NCBI GenBank assembly: GCA_037179515.1
Contig: JAXCGZ010009476.1
Coordinates: forward strand, 77,501 to 141,500
From: Halocaridina rubra
Taxonomy: Eukaryota; Arthropoda; Malacostraca; Decapoda; Atyidae
DNA: 64,000 nt
Reading direction: 5' to 3'
This document shows positions 13,869 to 24,906 of the stretch, piece by piece; within the stretch, counting starts at the first letter, position 1, and each line of letters begins with the position of its first letter. The position numbers and the translations under genes are program-made. The notes under the pieces are model-generated. The model saw only the letters and a list, made by a program, of their open reading frames with translations. It was not told where the DNA came from and searched no databases.

Positions 13869-16080
13869 ACGACTACATTTTCAATTATGAGAGTGACACC
13901 GGGATGGACAAAGAAAAATGGCCTCATTGGGCCCGGGCACCAAGAAATATAGAAAAAAAGAGTAGCAGCTAAATAACAAGGCAGAAATAAGAAAATGATA
14001 AACAAAACGAAAAGGACAGGCTTAAAGAACAGTAAAAAATATGAAGACCTGGAAATATGGCAGGATTAAGCCGTAAGATGATAATAGGTCAGAATTCTGA
14101 AGAAGAAATACTATAAAATTTAGGGAGACAGAAAGAGGAACAGAGCTCCAGAATCTAGAAGTGGAAGGAGAGAAGCAGTTACCGCACCAACAAATTTGCG
14201 AGCTACAAATATCCACACAGCACATGTGTGTCGTGGTCGTTTAGTGTGTATTACACTGGCTCGCTAGCGGGGAAGGTATGCCACTTGCCAGCTCATCAGA
14301 ACAGCGATGGAAGTAGTACATAGATAAAAATGAAAGAGATGATGCCTTTCAGCTAAGAGAAAGAGAACCGAAATATGAAGTAACAGAAGGGACAGTATTC
14401 TAAGCAGGGAGAGATAAGGCCTTTATGGAATTTTAGTGACTGGAAAGAGGAAAAATAATCACGAAAACGAAACAGAACTCTCAAGCAGATATAGAAATTT
14501 GAATTATGTGATTCTTTCAAGAGAAGTCAGAGTTTATGTGAGTGCCTAATATATTTATTGAATTGAGGGGATAAATCTCATAGTTTTTGAAGATACTAGA
14601 GCTATCAGGAGGAGAAGGAGATAAAGAAATGATCAGAAACTCCTTCTTCAGCTCTCAACTCCGGTTTACAGAGATTATCTGAGTGGAACAATGAAAATCT
14701 AGTAAAATTTAATGCCTCCAAGGCATTAAGTTATACTAAATTTAGAGTTCCCTACTCAGATACTCTCTGTAAAGCGAAATTGGGAGTTGAAGAAATGATA
14801 ATATGAAACTAATTTCGAGCAGCAGACCAAGGTCTTGAGGAAAAGGCAGAGAATACATGAAGAGTAGAATCATCAACAAAGGCATAGAGAAGAGAGGAGG
14901 ATAGGGATTGGAGGTAATTATGTCTGAGGAGAAGGGACATGTAAGTGAAAGAGCAGAGCCCTGTGGAACACCACTAGTAACTGGGAATGAGGTAAATGTT
15001 GTGCCGTCAACAATCACAGATATAAAACTGTCATAATGAAAACTGGAAATCAAAACACAGAGAAAAGGGACAAAGCCATATGCAGGAAGTTTGGTTTCCA
15101 TAGCCTTTTGCCACTCTTTGTCAAAAGCTTTAGAGATATCAAAGGTGATGACAAAGGTTCCCCAATGTTCTACAGAGAGGATGACCATGTATGAATGAGA
15201 TAGGACAGGAGTTCACCATTGGATCTTGCCTTTTGGAAGCTATACTGGTGATCAGTAATAAGCGAGTTAGATTCAAGGTGTTACAAAATGTGATTTTTGA
15301 GTAGATTCAAATATTAAATGATATAAGAAGTTCAGCAAACTTATAGTTCGTTGGAATGATTAGCATGATCACCCTTCTTAGGAATTAGCTGAAGTAAAGC
15401 CTGGCTCTAGGATGAAGAATAGAAACTGGTTGAGAGAATGAGGCTAGAAAAATAGCAAAGAATAGAAACCAGTTCATTTGCAAGCTCTTTAAGGACACCT
15501 TGTCCGTCTTCAGAGAGCAAAGAACCCTTTGGACTTCACATGTATAGAATAGGACAAGCATATGGTTAGAGAAGGGTTAAATACGAGGATCAGGTACACT
15601 GGCATCGCTTACGGAAGTGTTACCAGAAAATTAAGAGTCTAAGAGTGGCTTTGTTAGTGAGAGAGCAAGATGTAAAACAGTTACAAAAAGTTGTGGATAG
15701 CATTTTGGCTAAGGAACAGAAACATTTATCAGTGTGAGAGGAGCTCGGGCCATCAACATTCATTCTAAGAAAAGAAGTTTTAGATCTATGAATCTGAGCA
15801 GTGCAGCGATTCTTAGATGTAATAAAAGCAGAGTGAGCTAAATTAGAAGAAGAAGCTTGGTATGATGGATATGCCCAATTTCCTGCCTGAATAGCCATGG
15901 CAGACACAGTCTAGCCAAGGATTGGAGGAAGATAATGTTTTTATAGAGGAAAGTATGCATGCCTCCATTCCTGAGGCTATGAACTCTGCAACATTTTGGA
16001 CTACCTGATCAGGATTTCTGGTCCGGACACAGTATTCATCCATTGTAAAATAACGAAGAACATTACGCAAATCATGTTGG
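13869..16080 (-). mobile_element. LINE-B, a second decayed non-LTR retrotransposon
   Basis: Degraded coding pieces run in consistent order on the minus strand, followed by a noncoding stretch and a TAG-type trinucleotide tail. Protein motifs differ from LINE-A. The clade is uncertain; the pieces resemble RT genes common in decapod genomes (ITFDISKAFD, GVPQGSALS). Upstream sequence includes an internal tandem duplication (15975-16312). Confidence 0.7.
14022..16070 (-). pseudogene. LINE-B reverse transcriptase remnants
   Basis: Pieces in order: 16070-15843 and 15907-15620, a region between endonuclease and RT (NPWLDCVC, ASSSNLAHSAFITSKNRC); 15188-14742, RT palm with FDISKAFDKEW (motif A), a short spacer, then SGVPQGSALS (motif B); and 14225-14022, the C-terminus (FSPSTSRFWSSVP). 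No YADD or FADD box survives in a clear frame. Many frameshifts mark an old copy. Confidence 0.68.
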
Positions 16081-16312
16081 GCACGTTTGTAGTGCTAAAG
16101 TTAGCGCTGGTTAAACAGTAATTATTTCAACTACCTCTTCTATGAACTCTGCAACTTTTTGGACTATCTAATCAGGATTTCGGTTCCGGACACAGTATTC
16201 ATCTATTGTAGGAGAAGTGACGTAATGAAGAACATTACGCAAATCATAATGGACACTCTCGTAGTGCTAAAGATAGCACTGATTAGGTGGTAATTATTTC
16301 AACTACCTCTTC
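15975..16312. repeat. Tandem duplication, two units of about 170 bp
   Basis: 15975-16139 and 16140-16312 share tatgaactctgcaac, the run ggacacagtattcatc, aagaacattacgcaaatcat and aattatttcaactacctctt. The units differ by scattered changes and a short insertion. Confidence 0.85.
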
Positions 16313-16487
16313 TCCACTATCATAAATGTTAGTTGTTATTAATGGGATGATGAAAGTTTTCTTTGTAGAACACGAGTTCATAGCTCATGTCCACAACCAA
16401 GCTGAGGACTCCATTCTACAGGTCACAGGCTCACAATTTGGTGGTTGAAGGTAAAACTTTGGACTATTTAAATACATGAATGCATTT
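16313..16487. other. No recognisable feature
   Basis: Short spacer with no ORF or repeat recognised. Confidence 0.55.
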
Positions 16488-16990
16488 TAAAATATCTAAG
16501 TAAGCTGAAAATGAAGCTGTCTCACAAATTAAATAATGCAATGTAGACTTGGCAAGAAAAAACTTTCATGATTGAGAAAAGCATGAAATAAAGAGAAAAT
16601 TTCCACTATTATATAATTCTCATTTATGTCTTTAAAAAAGGAGATTTCACTGGTTTGATCAAGATGTTTCTTCATTTGCATGAGTATGGTTATTATTATT
16701 TACTTGCAAATTAGGGAAGGAATAAAAAGAAAAGATAAATAATTGTGCAAAGTAAAACACCTATTGGTGTGAGATGTGATTATAAAAGAAGAGAAAAAAA
16801 TAATTTGATATTGCAAAAATCTTAATGAGTTTCTCCGATCTGCAAAATGAGCTGATCTCCTATAGATAGAATGCATTACGTTATTGTATGGTACAGTGCC
16901 TTTAGCTCATTTGCATTGTTTGGAAATCTTCAATATCACATTAAAAGTAAATGATGATGCTGCAATCGCAACATCCAGTGCCTTTGCAAC
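16488..16990 (-). repeat. Inverted repeat, right arm (about 500 bp)
   Basis: Partner of 12931-13420 in opposite orientation, with about 70 bp of extra sequence near 16740-16800. The spacer between the arms is about 3.1 kb. Confidence 0.8.
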
Positions 16991-16996
16991 AGAAAG

Positions 16997-17020
16997 AACA
17001 TACATACATACATACATACA
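16997..17020. repeat. (CATA)n microsatellite
   Basis: Five to six units at the junction of the right arm and LINE-A copy F. Confidence 0.85.
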
Positions 17021-17021
17021 T

Positions 17022-17937
17022 GAAAGTGAATGAAACACTCAGAGAAGATATAAGATTTTTGGATGAAGCAAATAAAGCACAAGGGAAGAGAGAAAAGAAC
17101 TAGAAAACCAGTAAAGAAGCCGGAGGGGGAAAAGAGTGAACTGGAAACCAGAATTTCTAAACAAGAAGATAACAACAAACAGCTGAATGGCAACCTGAAT
17201 TAATTAAATGTTAGTTCACTGCTCTCTTCTGAAAGAGACGAGATTGCAGCTTGAAATGTCGAGATTAAGGAAAACATCGAACAGTTTGGAAAAGAGTTTC
17301 AGGAGCTGAATAAGGAACATGATGCCATTAAATCTTCCTTTGCTGATGCACTGAAGGGGAATGTGGCAGTTAAAGAGGCTGTGAAGGTGGTGACACTGGA
17401 AAATATGCAAACAGTTAACCATAAAGAAACAGTAACAGAAAAAAATAAAGACGTTGTGATGGAAAGGGCAAACCCACTCATCAAACAGGCACTTGATAAA
17501 GAAATGACAGTGGTAATCTCAGACATAAGCAAATCCCAGGAGCCAACATGGCAGGGGAGAAATGAAGAAAATAAAGCTAGAATTTTAAACCTGATAAGGA
17601 AGCTTTGAGTAGTATGTGGTCCTAGGGATATTGTAAACATGCACCAACTAGGTAAGTTTTCTAGGGAGGGAAAGCAAAGAACAACAAAAGTAACCTTTGA
17701 GAGAGTTGACACATATAGAGAAATATTGATGAGGAAAAAAAGCCTAAAGACCTTTAAGAATTCAAAACAGTGTTCATTAGGCGATACAGAACACAGGAAG
17801 AGATGGAAACGATCATAAACTTGTTGCAAGAGGCAAGAAGGTTAAATGATGAAAGAAATGAAGAACAGAAGAAAAATTTTCATTTCAGAGTTCTTCCAGA
17901 CAAAGGGGACAAAAGAAGATAATGATACAAGATCATG
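17022..17937 (+). pseudogene. LINE-A ORF1 remnant
   Basis: The coiled-coil region (17022-17340) is broken by stops. An open stretch at 17363-17608 covers MAVKEAVKVV, VVISDISKSQEPTW and LNLIRKL. The C-terminal region continues to 17937 in shifted frames. It is more diverged than the ORF1 copies at 7132 and 36898. Confidence 0.8.
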
Positions 17938-20199
17938 GGATAGGGCATCAATAAGATTAATATACACAAATGCTGATGGATTAGCTGGTAAGGCAGTAGA
18001 ATTAAAAGATAGGATTCACAACAGTAAGGCAGATATAGTAGCAGTTACAGAGACTAAGTTGAGTGAGGACATAAACAGTGTCATAGTATTTCCTAAAGGC
18101 TTCAGAATATTAAGGGTTGAAAGATCTGAGAGGACTGGTGGAGGGATAGCACTGCTCATAAGTAAAAGATTTCATGGTGAAGAAATAAGCTTTGCTATAG
18201 AAAGTGAGTTCAAGGAATTTCTTGTTGCTCACATAAATACTGGGTCAGACAGCATTATAATAACTGTTGTATATAACCCACCAAGGAACCAACATGGCTA
18301 GAAGTTTAAGAAGAAAGTCATATAGGAATTATTGAAGTCATAAACTCATTTGTTAACATTGTACGGAAGAGAAAATGTAGGATTTTGATAATGGGAGATT
18401 TTAATCATAGAGAGATAGATTGGATAAATCTTGACCCACGCAGTGGTGAGGACTCATTAGGGGCAAGATTCCTAGATTGCGTACAAGGGAATAACCTAGA
18501 CCAACGTGTACTATAACCAACGAGGGCCAGGGGTGGAGATGAGCCATCACTACTTGATCTAGTATTCACAGATAACGTGTTGGATAATGAAAAAATTGAA
18601 TATGAACCGCCAAATGGAAAGAGTTACCACTGTGTGTTGTTGATGGAGTATATCATTGAAGATGTTCTGCCTGAGAGTAGAAGTACTGAGGACACGAGGA
18701 AGAGCTATCGCAAAGGAGATGACATCAAAATGAATGAGATTTTTGCAATTATTGACGGGAGGACCTTCTTTAAGAACAAATCTGTCTAAAAAATGTACCA
18801 CATCTTTTGTGAGAAATATGGGAAGATAGTAGATTGCTGCATACCTGTTACCAAAACAGGAGTAATTCATGCCAGAGAGAAATGGTTCAATAATGAGTGT
18901 AAGAGAGCTAAGGAGTGGAGAGACAAATGCTGGAAATAGTATAGGAGGAGAAAAAGCATAAATGCCTGGCAGACTTATAAAAGAACAAGAAATGCTTACC
19001 TAAGTAAAAGAAGAGAGACAGAGAGAGACTATGAAAGGGATATCACCAAGGAAGGCTAAAGATGATGCCAAACTTTTCCACAGCTTTATCAGAGGAAAAC
19101 TGAATGTAAAATAATAAGTTTCTGAGACGGATGAAGAGATCTGCAAAGAATTGAACAAGGAGTTTCAGTCAGTATTTACATTAGAAAATACCCCATCCCC
19201 TCAGACTGCATAGATAAAAGCTCATGGACCTGTATTAGAGAACATCATCTTTTCAGCCACAGAGGTATGCAAAGCGCTGATGGAGTTAGATGTCTATAAA
19301 GCTACAGGTCCTGATGATATATCCCCTTATGTACTTAAGAAATGCGCAAATTAAATATCAGTGGCACTAAGTATCATATCTGGAAAGTCGCTGGAGTTAG
19401 GGGAGATTCCAAGATGCTGGAAACAATCGAATGTGATTCCTATCTTAAAAAAGGGAAGGAGGGATACGGCTCAAAACTATATATCTGTTTCCTTGACCAG
19501 CATAGTTTTCAAAGTTATGGAGAAACTACTAAGGAAGCATTTCTCTCTTCACTTGGAATCCTTCTACCTTTTGTCAATGAGACCACATGGCTTCAGAGAA
19601 TGTAGATCAACAGTAACAAACTTAGAATTTTATGATGAGGTAAAAAAAAAAAAAAGGCTCGGCAGATTGCATATTCCTAGACTTCCAGAGAGCATCTGAC
19701 ACTGTCCCACATGGAAGACTTTTTAAGAAGCTGCAAACAATGGCAAGATTAGGTGGAGATGACTTGAAATGGATAAAAATATTCTTAGAAGGAAGAAAAC
19801 AGAGGGTTAGAGTAAGACACTCAGTGTGTGATTGGAGATAAGTTAGTAGTGGAGTTCCACAGGGTTCAGTTTTCTGGCCACTTTTGTTCCTTGTAAATGT
19901 ATATAAATGACCTACCAGAGTCTGCAGATTCATTCAAGAATATGTTTGCAGATGATGCAAAGATTGTGAAAAAAGTAAGAAACGTGAACAATGGTAGAAA
20001 ACGTCAAGAAGATCTAAATAGTTTGCATGAGTGGCCAGAAAAATGGCTGATGATCTTCAGTACCTTAAAATGTAAGATAATGAGAATGGGTACAAGTGCA
20101 AGAAGGTCCAAGCCTGACTACTCGATGCAGGACTAGAACTTCAAGAGACAGAAAATGAGAGAGATCTAGGAGTAAACATACTGGTCGATTTGTCTCCAG

Positions 20200-20200
<1 letters not shown>
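17938..20200 (+). pseudogene. LINE-A ORF2 remnant, endonuclease to RT motif C
   Basis: Endonuclease pieces: YTNADGLAGK near 17960, TETKLSEDIN near 18045, GGGIALLI near 18140, GDFN near 18400, LLDLVFTDN near 18555. RT pieces: NVIPILKKGRRD at 19430-19470, motif A reduced to DFQRAS near 19680-19700, SSGVPQGSV near 19845-19880, FADDAK at 19945-19965. At least six frameshifts or stops. It is a dead copy, with part of motif A region replaced by an A tract. Confidence 0.82.

Positions 20201-20293
<93 letters not shown>
20201..20293. repeat. (TA)n microsatellite
   Basis: About 46 units between truncated LINE-A copy F and a tRNA-headed repeat. Confidence 0.95.
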
Positions 20294-20295
<2 letters not shown>

Positions 20296-20850
20296 TTTTT
20301 TAACTCGAACGGGACTTGAACCTAGGACTTATAATTACTAGGTCAAGGCGCTACCAATTACACCTCAGAAGGTCAAAAGGAATCCAACCTTATAGCTTAT
20401 AGCTGCTATACTTAGGAATGAACGCATTCTATCTGAATGCCACTATGTTCATATTACAGATTCCCCAACCTCACTCGTGGCTTCATTTTCGCATTTATTT
20501 CAACTCCAATCTCATTCAGGCCCAACATTAACTAAATAAGCACATTACATATGTGAAAACATGAATAATATTTTACCCCAACCGGGGCTTGAACCTAGGA
20601 TCAATAATTACTAAGTCAAGGCGCTACCAACTACACCACAAAAGGTTAAAAGGAATCAGACCTTATAGTTTATATCTGCCATACTTAGGAATGAGCGTAT
20701 TCTATCTGAATACCACTATGTTCATATTACAGATTCCCCAACCTCACTCGTGGCTTCATTTTCACATATTCGCAAAAATGATTCATGTTTTCACATATTT
20801 AACGTGCTTATTTGGTTATTGTTGAGAAGGTGGCCAGTTAAGGTCACAAA
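20294..20850 (-). repeat. tRNA-headed tandem repeat (SINE-like), two monomers
   Basis: Two direct monomers of about 273 bp. Each has, on the minus strand, a body with the perfect hairpin GCATTC-AGATA-GAATGC, then a tRNA-like segment with an A-box-like tagttggtagcgc (20348-20362) and a B-box-like ggttcaagtcc (20309-20322 and about 20588-20595). The B box is the internal pol III promoter element typical of tRNA-derived SINEs. The same unit recurs at 41023-41810 and 56413-56776. It is not a functional tRNA gene, as no full cloverleaf could be drawn. Confidence 0.75.
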
Positions 20851-20863
20851 ATTAATAACTACT

Positions 20864-21115
<252 letters not shown>

Positions 21116-21206
21116 CCGTTATTAAAATATCATTATTGTATAAAGACTGTTTCCATTTCCATGAAACTTATCGACAAATTTAATAAGGTTTCCACTACTC
21201 TACCCA

Positions 21207-21836
21207 TATTCTACTTTCACTCATCTCTCTTCGACTATCTTTGCCATAATCCACTTTATTCTGTTCTCAAACTCAGGACTTTCCTTAACTGTCACGTTGT
21301 GTTCTTGTAGAATTCGACATACCTCTTTATATTTGGTCTGCCTTTCATTTAAATTGAATGCGTACCTATCCTTCTATTTTATACCGCAATTTTAGTGCAC
21401 ACGAACATCATATTAATAGATATTAATCAATATGGGTTGCTTCTATTAACCAAGACTCTTTTGCTATGGCCGCTTACTTACTGCTATAGATAAAAAGGTT
21501 TTGATGGCATCCTTAAGTAACCGAATTCTCAAAATAACTCTCACAATATTTCGGCGTAATCTCTTCGAGCTTAATTTTGAGTGTGGAAAAGTCTTTCAAC
21601 GAAGAATTTATGGTAGCATAACTATAAACACAGAGTGTATGCATACCTATTCACACAGTAAGTTAATTTTCTATGCCAGATTCATCAGGGTTTCATAAGG
21701 AGGACATGACTTGCTTAAATACACTATTTGATTTTAAAAGTCTGTGTTCTACAGTTTATATCATTAAAGGCTGAATCTTGTTAACACACGAAATGAAAGC
21801 ATCGACGGAAACTTGGCCTTATATATATGTATATAT
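21207..21836 (+). repeat. R1 repeat, copy 1 (about 630 bp, unidentified)
   Basis: A direct repeat of 22291-22915, with only a few percent differences by eye across blocks such as gaattcgacatacctcttta and ttttgatggcatccttaagt. No protein motif, terminal repeat or tRNA head recognised. Always followed by the fold-back element. Confidence 0.85.
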
Positions 21837-21837
21837 G

Positions 21838-21950
21838 GTAAGGAAGCCCATCAGTGAAACAACACATAGAAAAAATAACTCTATATTTCGAGTCCTAACT
21901 GAACCCCTTCCCAAGCACAAGTGTTGTTTCACTGATTGGCTTCCTTATCA
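21838..21950. repeat. Fold-back (hairpin) element, copy 1
   Basis: 28-bp inverted arms (left 21838-21865, right 21921-21949) starting with aaggaagccc and ending ttcctta, almost fully paired, with about 55 bp between. It resembles a small fold-back MITE. A second, nearly perfect copy lies at 28113-28222. Confidence 0.8.
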
Positions 21951-21988
21951 TTTAGTGCTGTATGCTAACAGTTTTTACTTACTCATAA

Positions 21989-22262
<274 letters not shown>

Positions 22263-22290
22263 CACATACATACATACATACATACATACA
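22263..22290. repeat. (CATA)n microsatellite tail
   Basis: Seven units between the LINE-A 3' end and R1 copy 2. Confidence 0.9.
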
Positions 22291-22915
22291 TAGTCTACTT
22301 TCATATAACTCTCTTCGACTATCTTTGCCACAATCCACTTTATTTTGTTCTCAAACTCAGGACTTTACTTAAGTGTCACTTTGTGTTCTTGTAGAATTCG
22401 ACATACCTCTTTATATTTGGTCTGGGTGTCATTTAAATTGAATGCGTACCTATCATTCTATTTCATACAGCAATTTTAGTGCACACGAACGTCAAATTAA
22501 TAGATTTTAATCGATATGGGTTGCTTCTATTAACCAAGACTCTTTTGCTATGGCCGCTTACTTACTGCTATAGATAAAAAGGTTTTGATGGCATCCTTAA
22601 GTAACCGAATTCTCAAAATGACTCTCAAAATATATCGGCGTAATCTCGTCGATCTTAATTTTGAGTTTGGAGAGTTTTTCAACGAAGAATTTATGGTAGC
22701 ATAACTATAAACACAGAGTGTATGCATACCTATTCATATATTAGGTTAATTTTCGATGCTAGATTCCTAAGGGTTTAATAAGATGGACATGGCTTGCTTA
22801 GATACACTATTTGATTTTAAAATTCTGCGTTCTACAGTTTATTTCATAAATGGCAGAATGTTACTAACACATAATGAAAGCATCGACGGAAACTTGGCCT
22901 TATATATATGTACAT
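22291..22915 (+). repeat. R1 repeat, copy 2, split by a hAT transposon
   Basis: Matches copy 1 up to the duplicated target ATGTACAT. The repeat context resumes after the hAT at 28068 and leads into the second fold-back element. Confidence 0.85.
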
Positions 22916-23047
22916 CAGTGTTGCCATCCTAGCATTTTCCTACTGGCTCTAGTATTTTTGGATTCGATCTAGTAGTCTAGTAGTTTTTTTCTTTAAAATC
23001 AGACAAATCTAGTAGTATTTAATTACAGAGACAGGATATGTATTTTT

Positions 23048-23088
<41 letters not shown>

Positions 23089-23598
23089 GTGTAGGGGACC
23101 GTTACCCTTCTCCTATCCCCTCAACCCATGAGGACTCTCCCTCCCTCCTATTCCAGCAACCGTTTGCAATACTCGTGCGTTGTATGGTGATACGGTACTT
23201 GTTTACTTCTCGTTTGTTTCCAATATATATGCGGGCAACTCATAAAACTCCCTCTCACACCAATCCATCTTTTCCCAAAATGACTCGTCCATGGTACCTT
23301 CTTCTCTGATTAAATATTCATAAATCAGTCAACATTGACTGTATATTTTTCTTTTGTATCTATTTACTGGTAGTCAATTAAACTATCTGGTTAGAAGATA
23401 AGGCTTTTCCAGTTGACTATACACTGAATTATCGTGTATCTGAACCAAAATATATGAGGGTGATATTAGGTTGAGCATTAATCATAGAGTGAGAATATGA
23501 GCGATACAGGAGTGATTTACACTGACTTCTTGCCTGGGGCCTGAGTTTGATTAAGATTGTGGTTAATTAAACATAAGGATCTGAAACATCAGGTGACA

Positions 23599-24750
23599 AT
23601 GAGTGATTCGGAGAATCCTAGTGCAAGCTATAGTGGAGATAAAACTCCATCAAAAAAGAAAAAAGAATATGGTACAGCCAGTCATTTAATAGCTAGTGGC
23701 TAACTGATCCTGAGTTTAAAGACTGGATCAGGCAGATCCTAAAGATAAGAATGTTGTACTTTGTGTAGTATGTGACTGCAATCTAAAGACTCTAAACAAA
23801 GGTGGTTTGATAAGCCACAAAGCTACATCAAAGCATATAAAAAACTATGAATCAAAGAAAAATTGTGACTATTATGCAGTGCATGAAGAAACCAAAAGAA
23901 GATCCGAACAATAAAGTTCACAATGCAGAATTATTATTGTCTGGATTTATGGCAGAACATGGGATAGCATTTCCCAGGCAGACCATTTGTTTGATGTAAT
24001 GAAAAGAATGTTTCCAGACTGTGAGACTGTGAAGAAAATGACCATGAAAAAAAACAAAAGCTTCATATATTTTGCAATATGGATTAGCATGGGAAGAACT
24101 GGAAGAAGTTGCAGAGATGTGTAAGAAAAACAAGCTTTCTATAATGATAGACGAGAGCAAAGACATTTCAGTGTCACAAATACTTGCTGTCATGGTACGA
24201 TACTATGACAAGAACAAGTTGAAAGTTACGATGTCTTGTTAGACATTTTGGAAGTTGAAGATGCCAGTGCAGAGGATTTGTACAAAGCTGTGAAAAAATT
24301 GTTTCAAAGTAAAGACATACCATTTACAAACATAATTGGTTTTGCCATTGATAATTGTTCTGCTATGATGGGTGCACGTAGTGGTTTTCAGGCACATTTG
24401 AAGGGAGATGTACCATCTGTATTTATTCTTGGCTATGTCTGCCACTCGTCTGCATTGTGTGTAAGCCAGACTTGTGACCATTTGCCACCCTTTCTTGAAG
24501 CTATTCTTAAGGATATCTGTTGCTATTTTTCGAGAAGTAGCAAGCACCAACATCAGTTTACACTGATTCAAGAGGTTGTACAGAGTCCAAAGCACAAAAT
24601 TATTAAGCTTTCACAGACTCGTCGGTTGTCTAGAGGGCACGTAATTTCTCGAGTGCTTGAACAATGGGGTGCTCTCCCCCTTTTTTTTCAGTCTGAATCT
24701 CTTCTGGACAAAATTGATGGAGCATCACATATATATATAAGACAATGGTA
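23599..24750 (+). pseudogene. hAT transposase, N-terminal half
   Basis: Likely start ATG at 23599 (MSDSENPSASYSGDKTPSKK). A BED-like zinc finger follows near 23757-23840 (CVVCDCN...GLISH...SKH). The catalytic region is then readable to 24750, with the open part 24236-24751 containing IIGFAIDNCSAMMG (a conserved Asp block of hAT transposases), and CHSSAL. Stops and frameshifts occur near 23702, 23730-23760, 23850 and 24230. The family resembles the SCAND3/ZMYM6-like hAT group. Dead copy. Confidence 0.8.
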
Positions 24751-24906
24751 AACAGAGGAACTCGGCACATGTTGTTATTCCTGAATTATGTCCTTGGATA
24801 AAATGTTGTTGTTGTTGTTTGAGGTTAAAGCCAACCTTGTGTTGGCACGGGCCCTTGTTCAAAGAACGGCCCGTAGGTTAGAGGTTATACCTCTTGGTTT
24901 GTTTTA

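Larger units (their letters stand above)
17021..20200 (+). mobile_element. LINE-A copy F, decayed, lost at both ends
   Basis: Begins inside the ORF1 coiled coil (NETLREDIRFLDEANKA) straight after a CATA tract and ends in RT at the codons for LSPEI, where the sequence passes into a TA microsatellite. The missing 3' part is odd, since LINE copies normally lose 5' sequence. It carries many frameshifts and stops. A 14-base A run near 19641 replaces part of the segment before motif A. Confidence 0.85.

Noticed and set aside
20303..20370. Possible tRNA gene on minus strand (also 41088, 56436, 35294)
   Set aside because: A- and B-box-like blocks are present but no full cloverleaf or anticodon arm could be drawn, and the units are repetitive; kept as tRNA-derived repeats.
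23046..23309. 87-residue ORF near the hAT left end
   Set aside because: Begins in a CT tract, no domain, lies in the transposon's 5' noncoding region.
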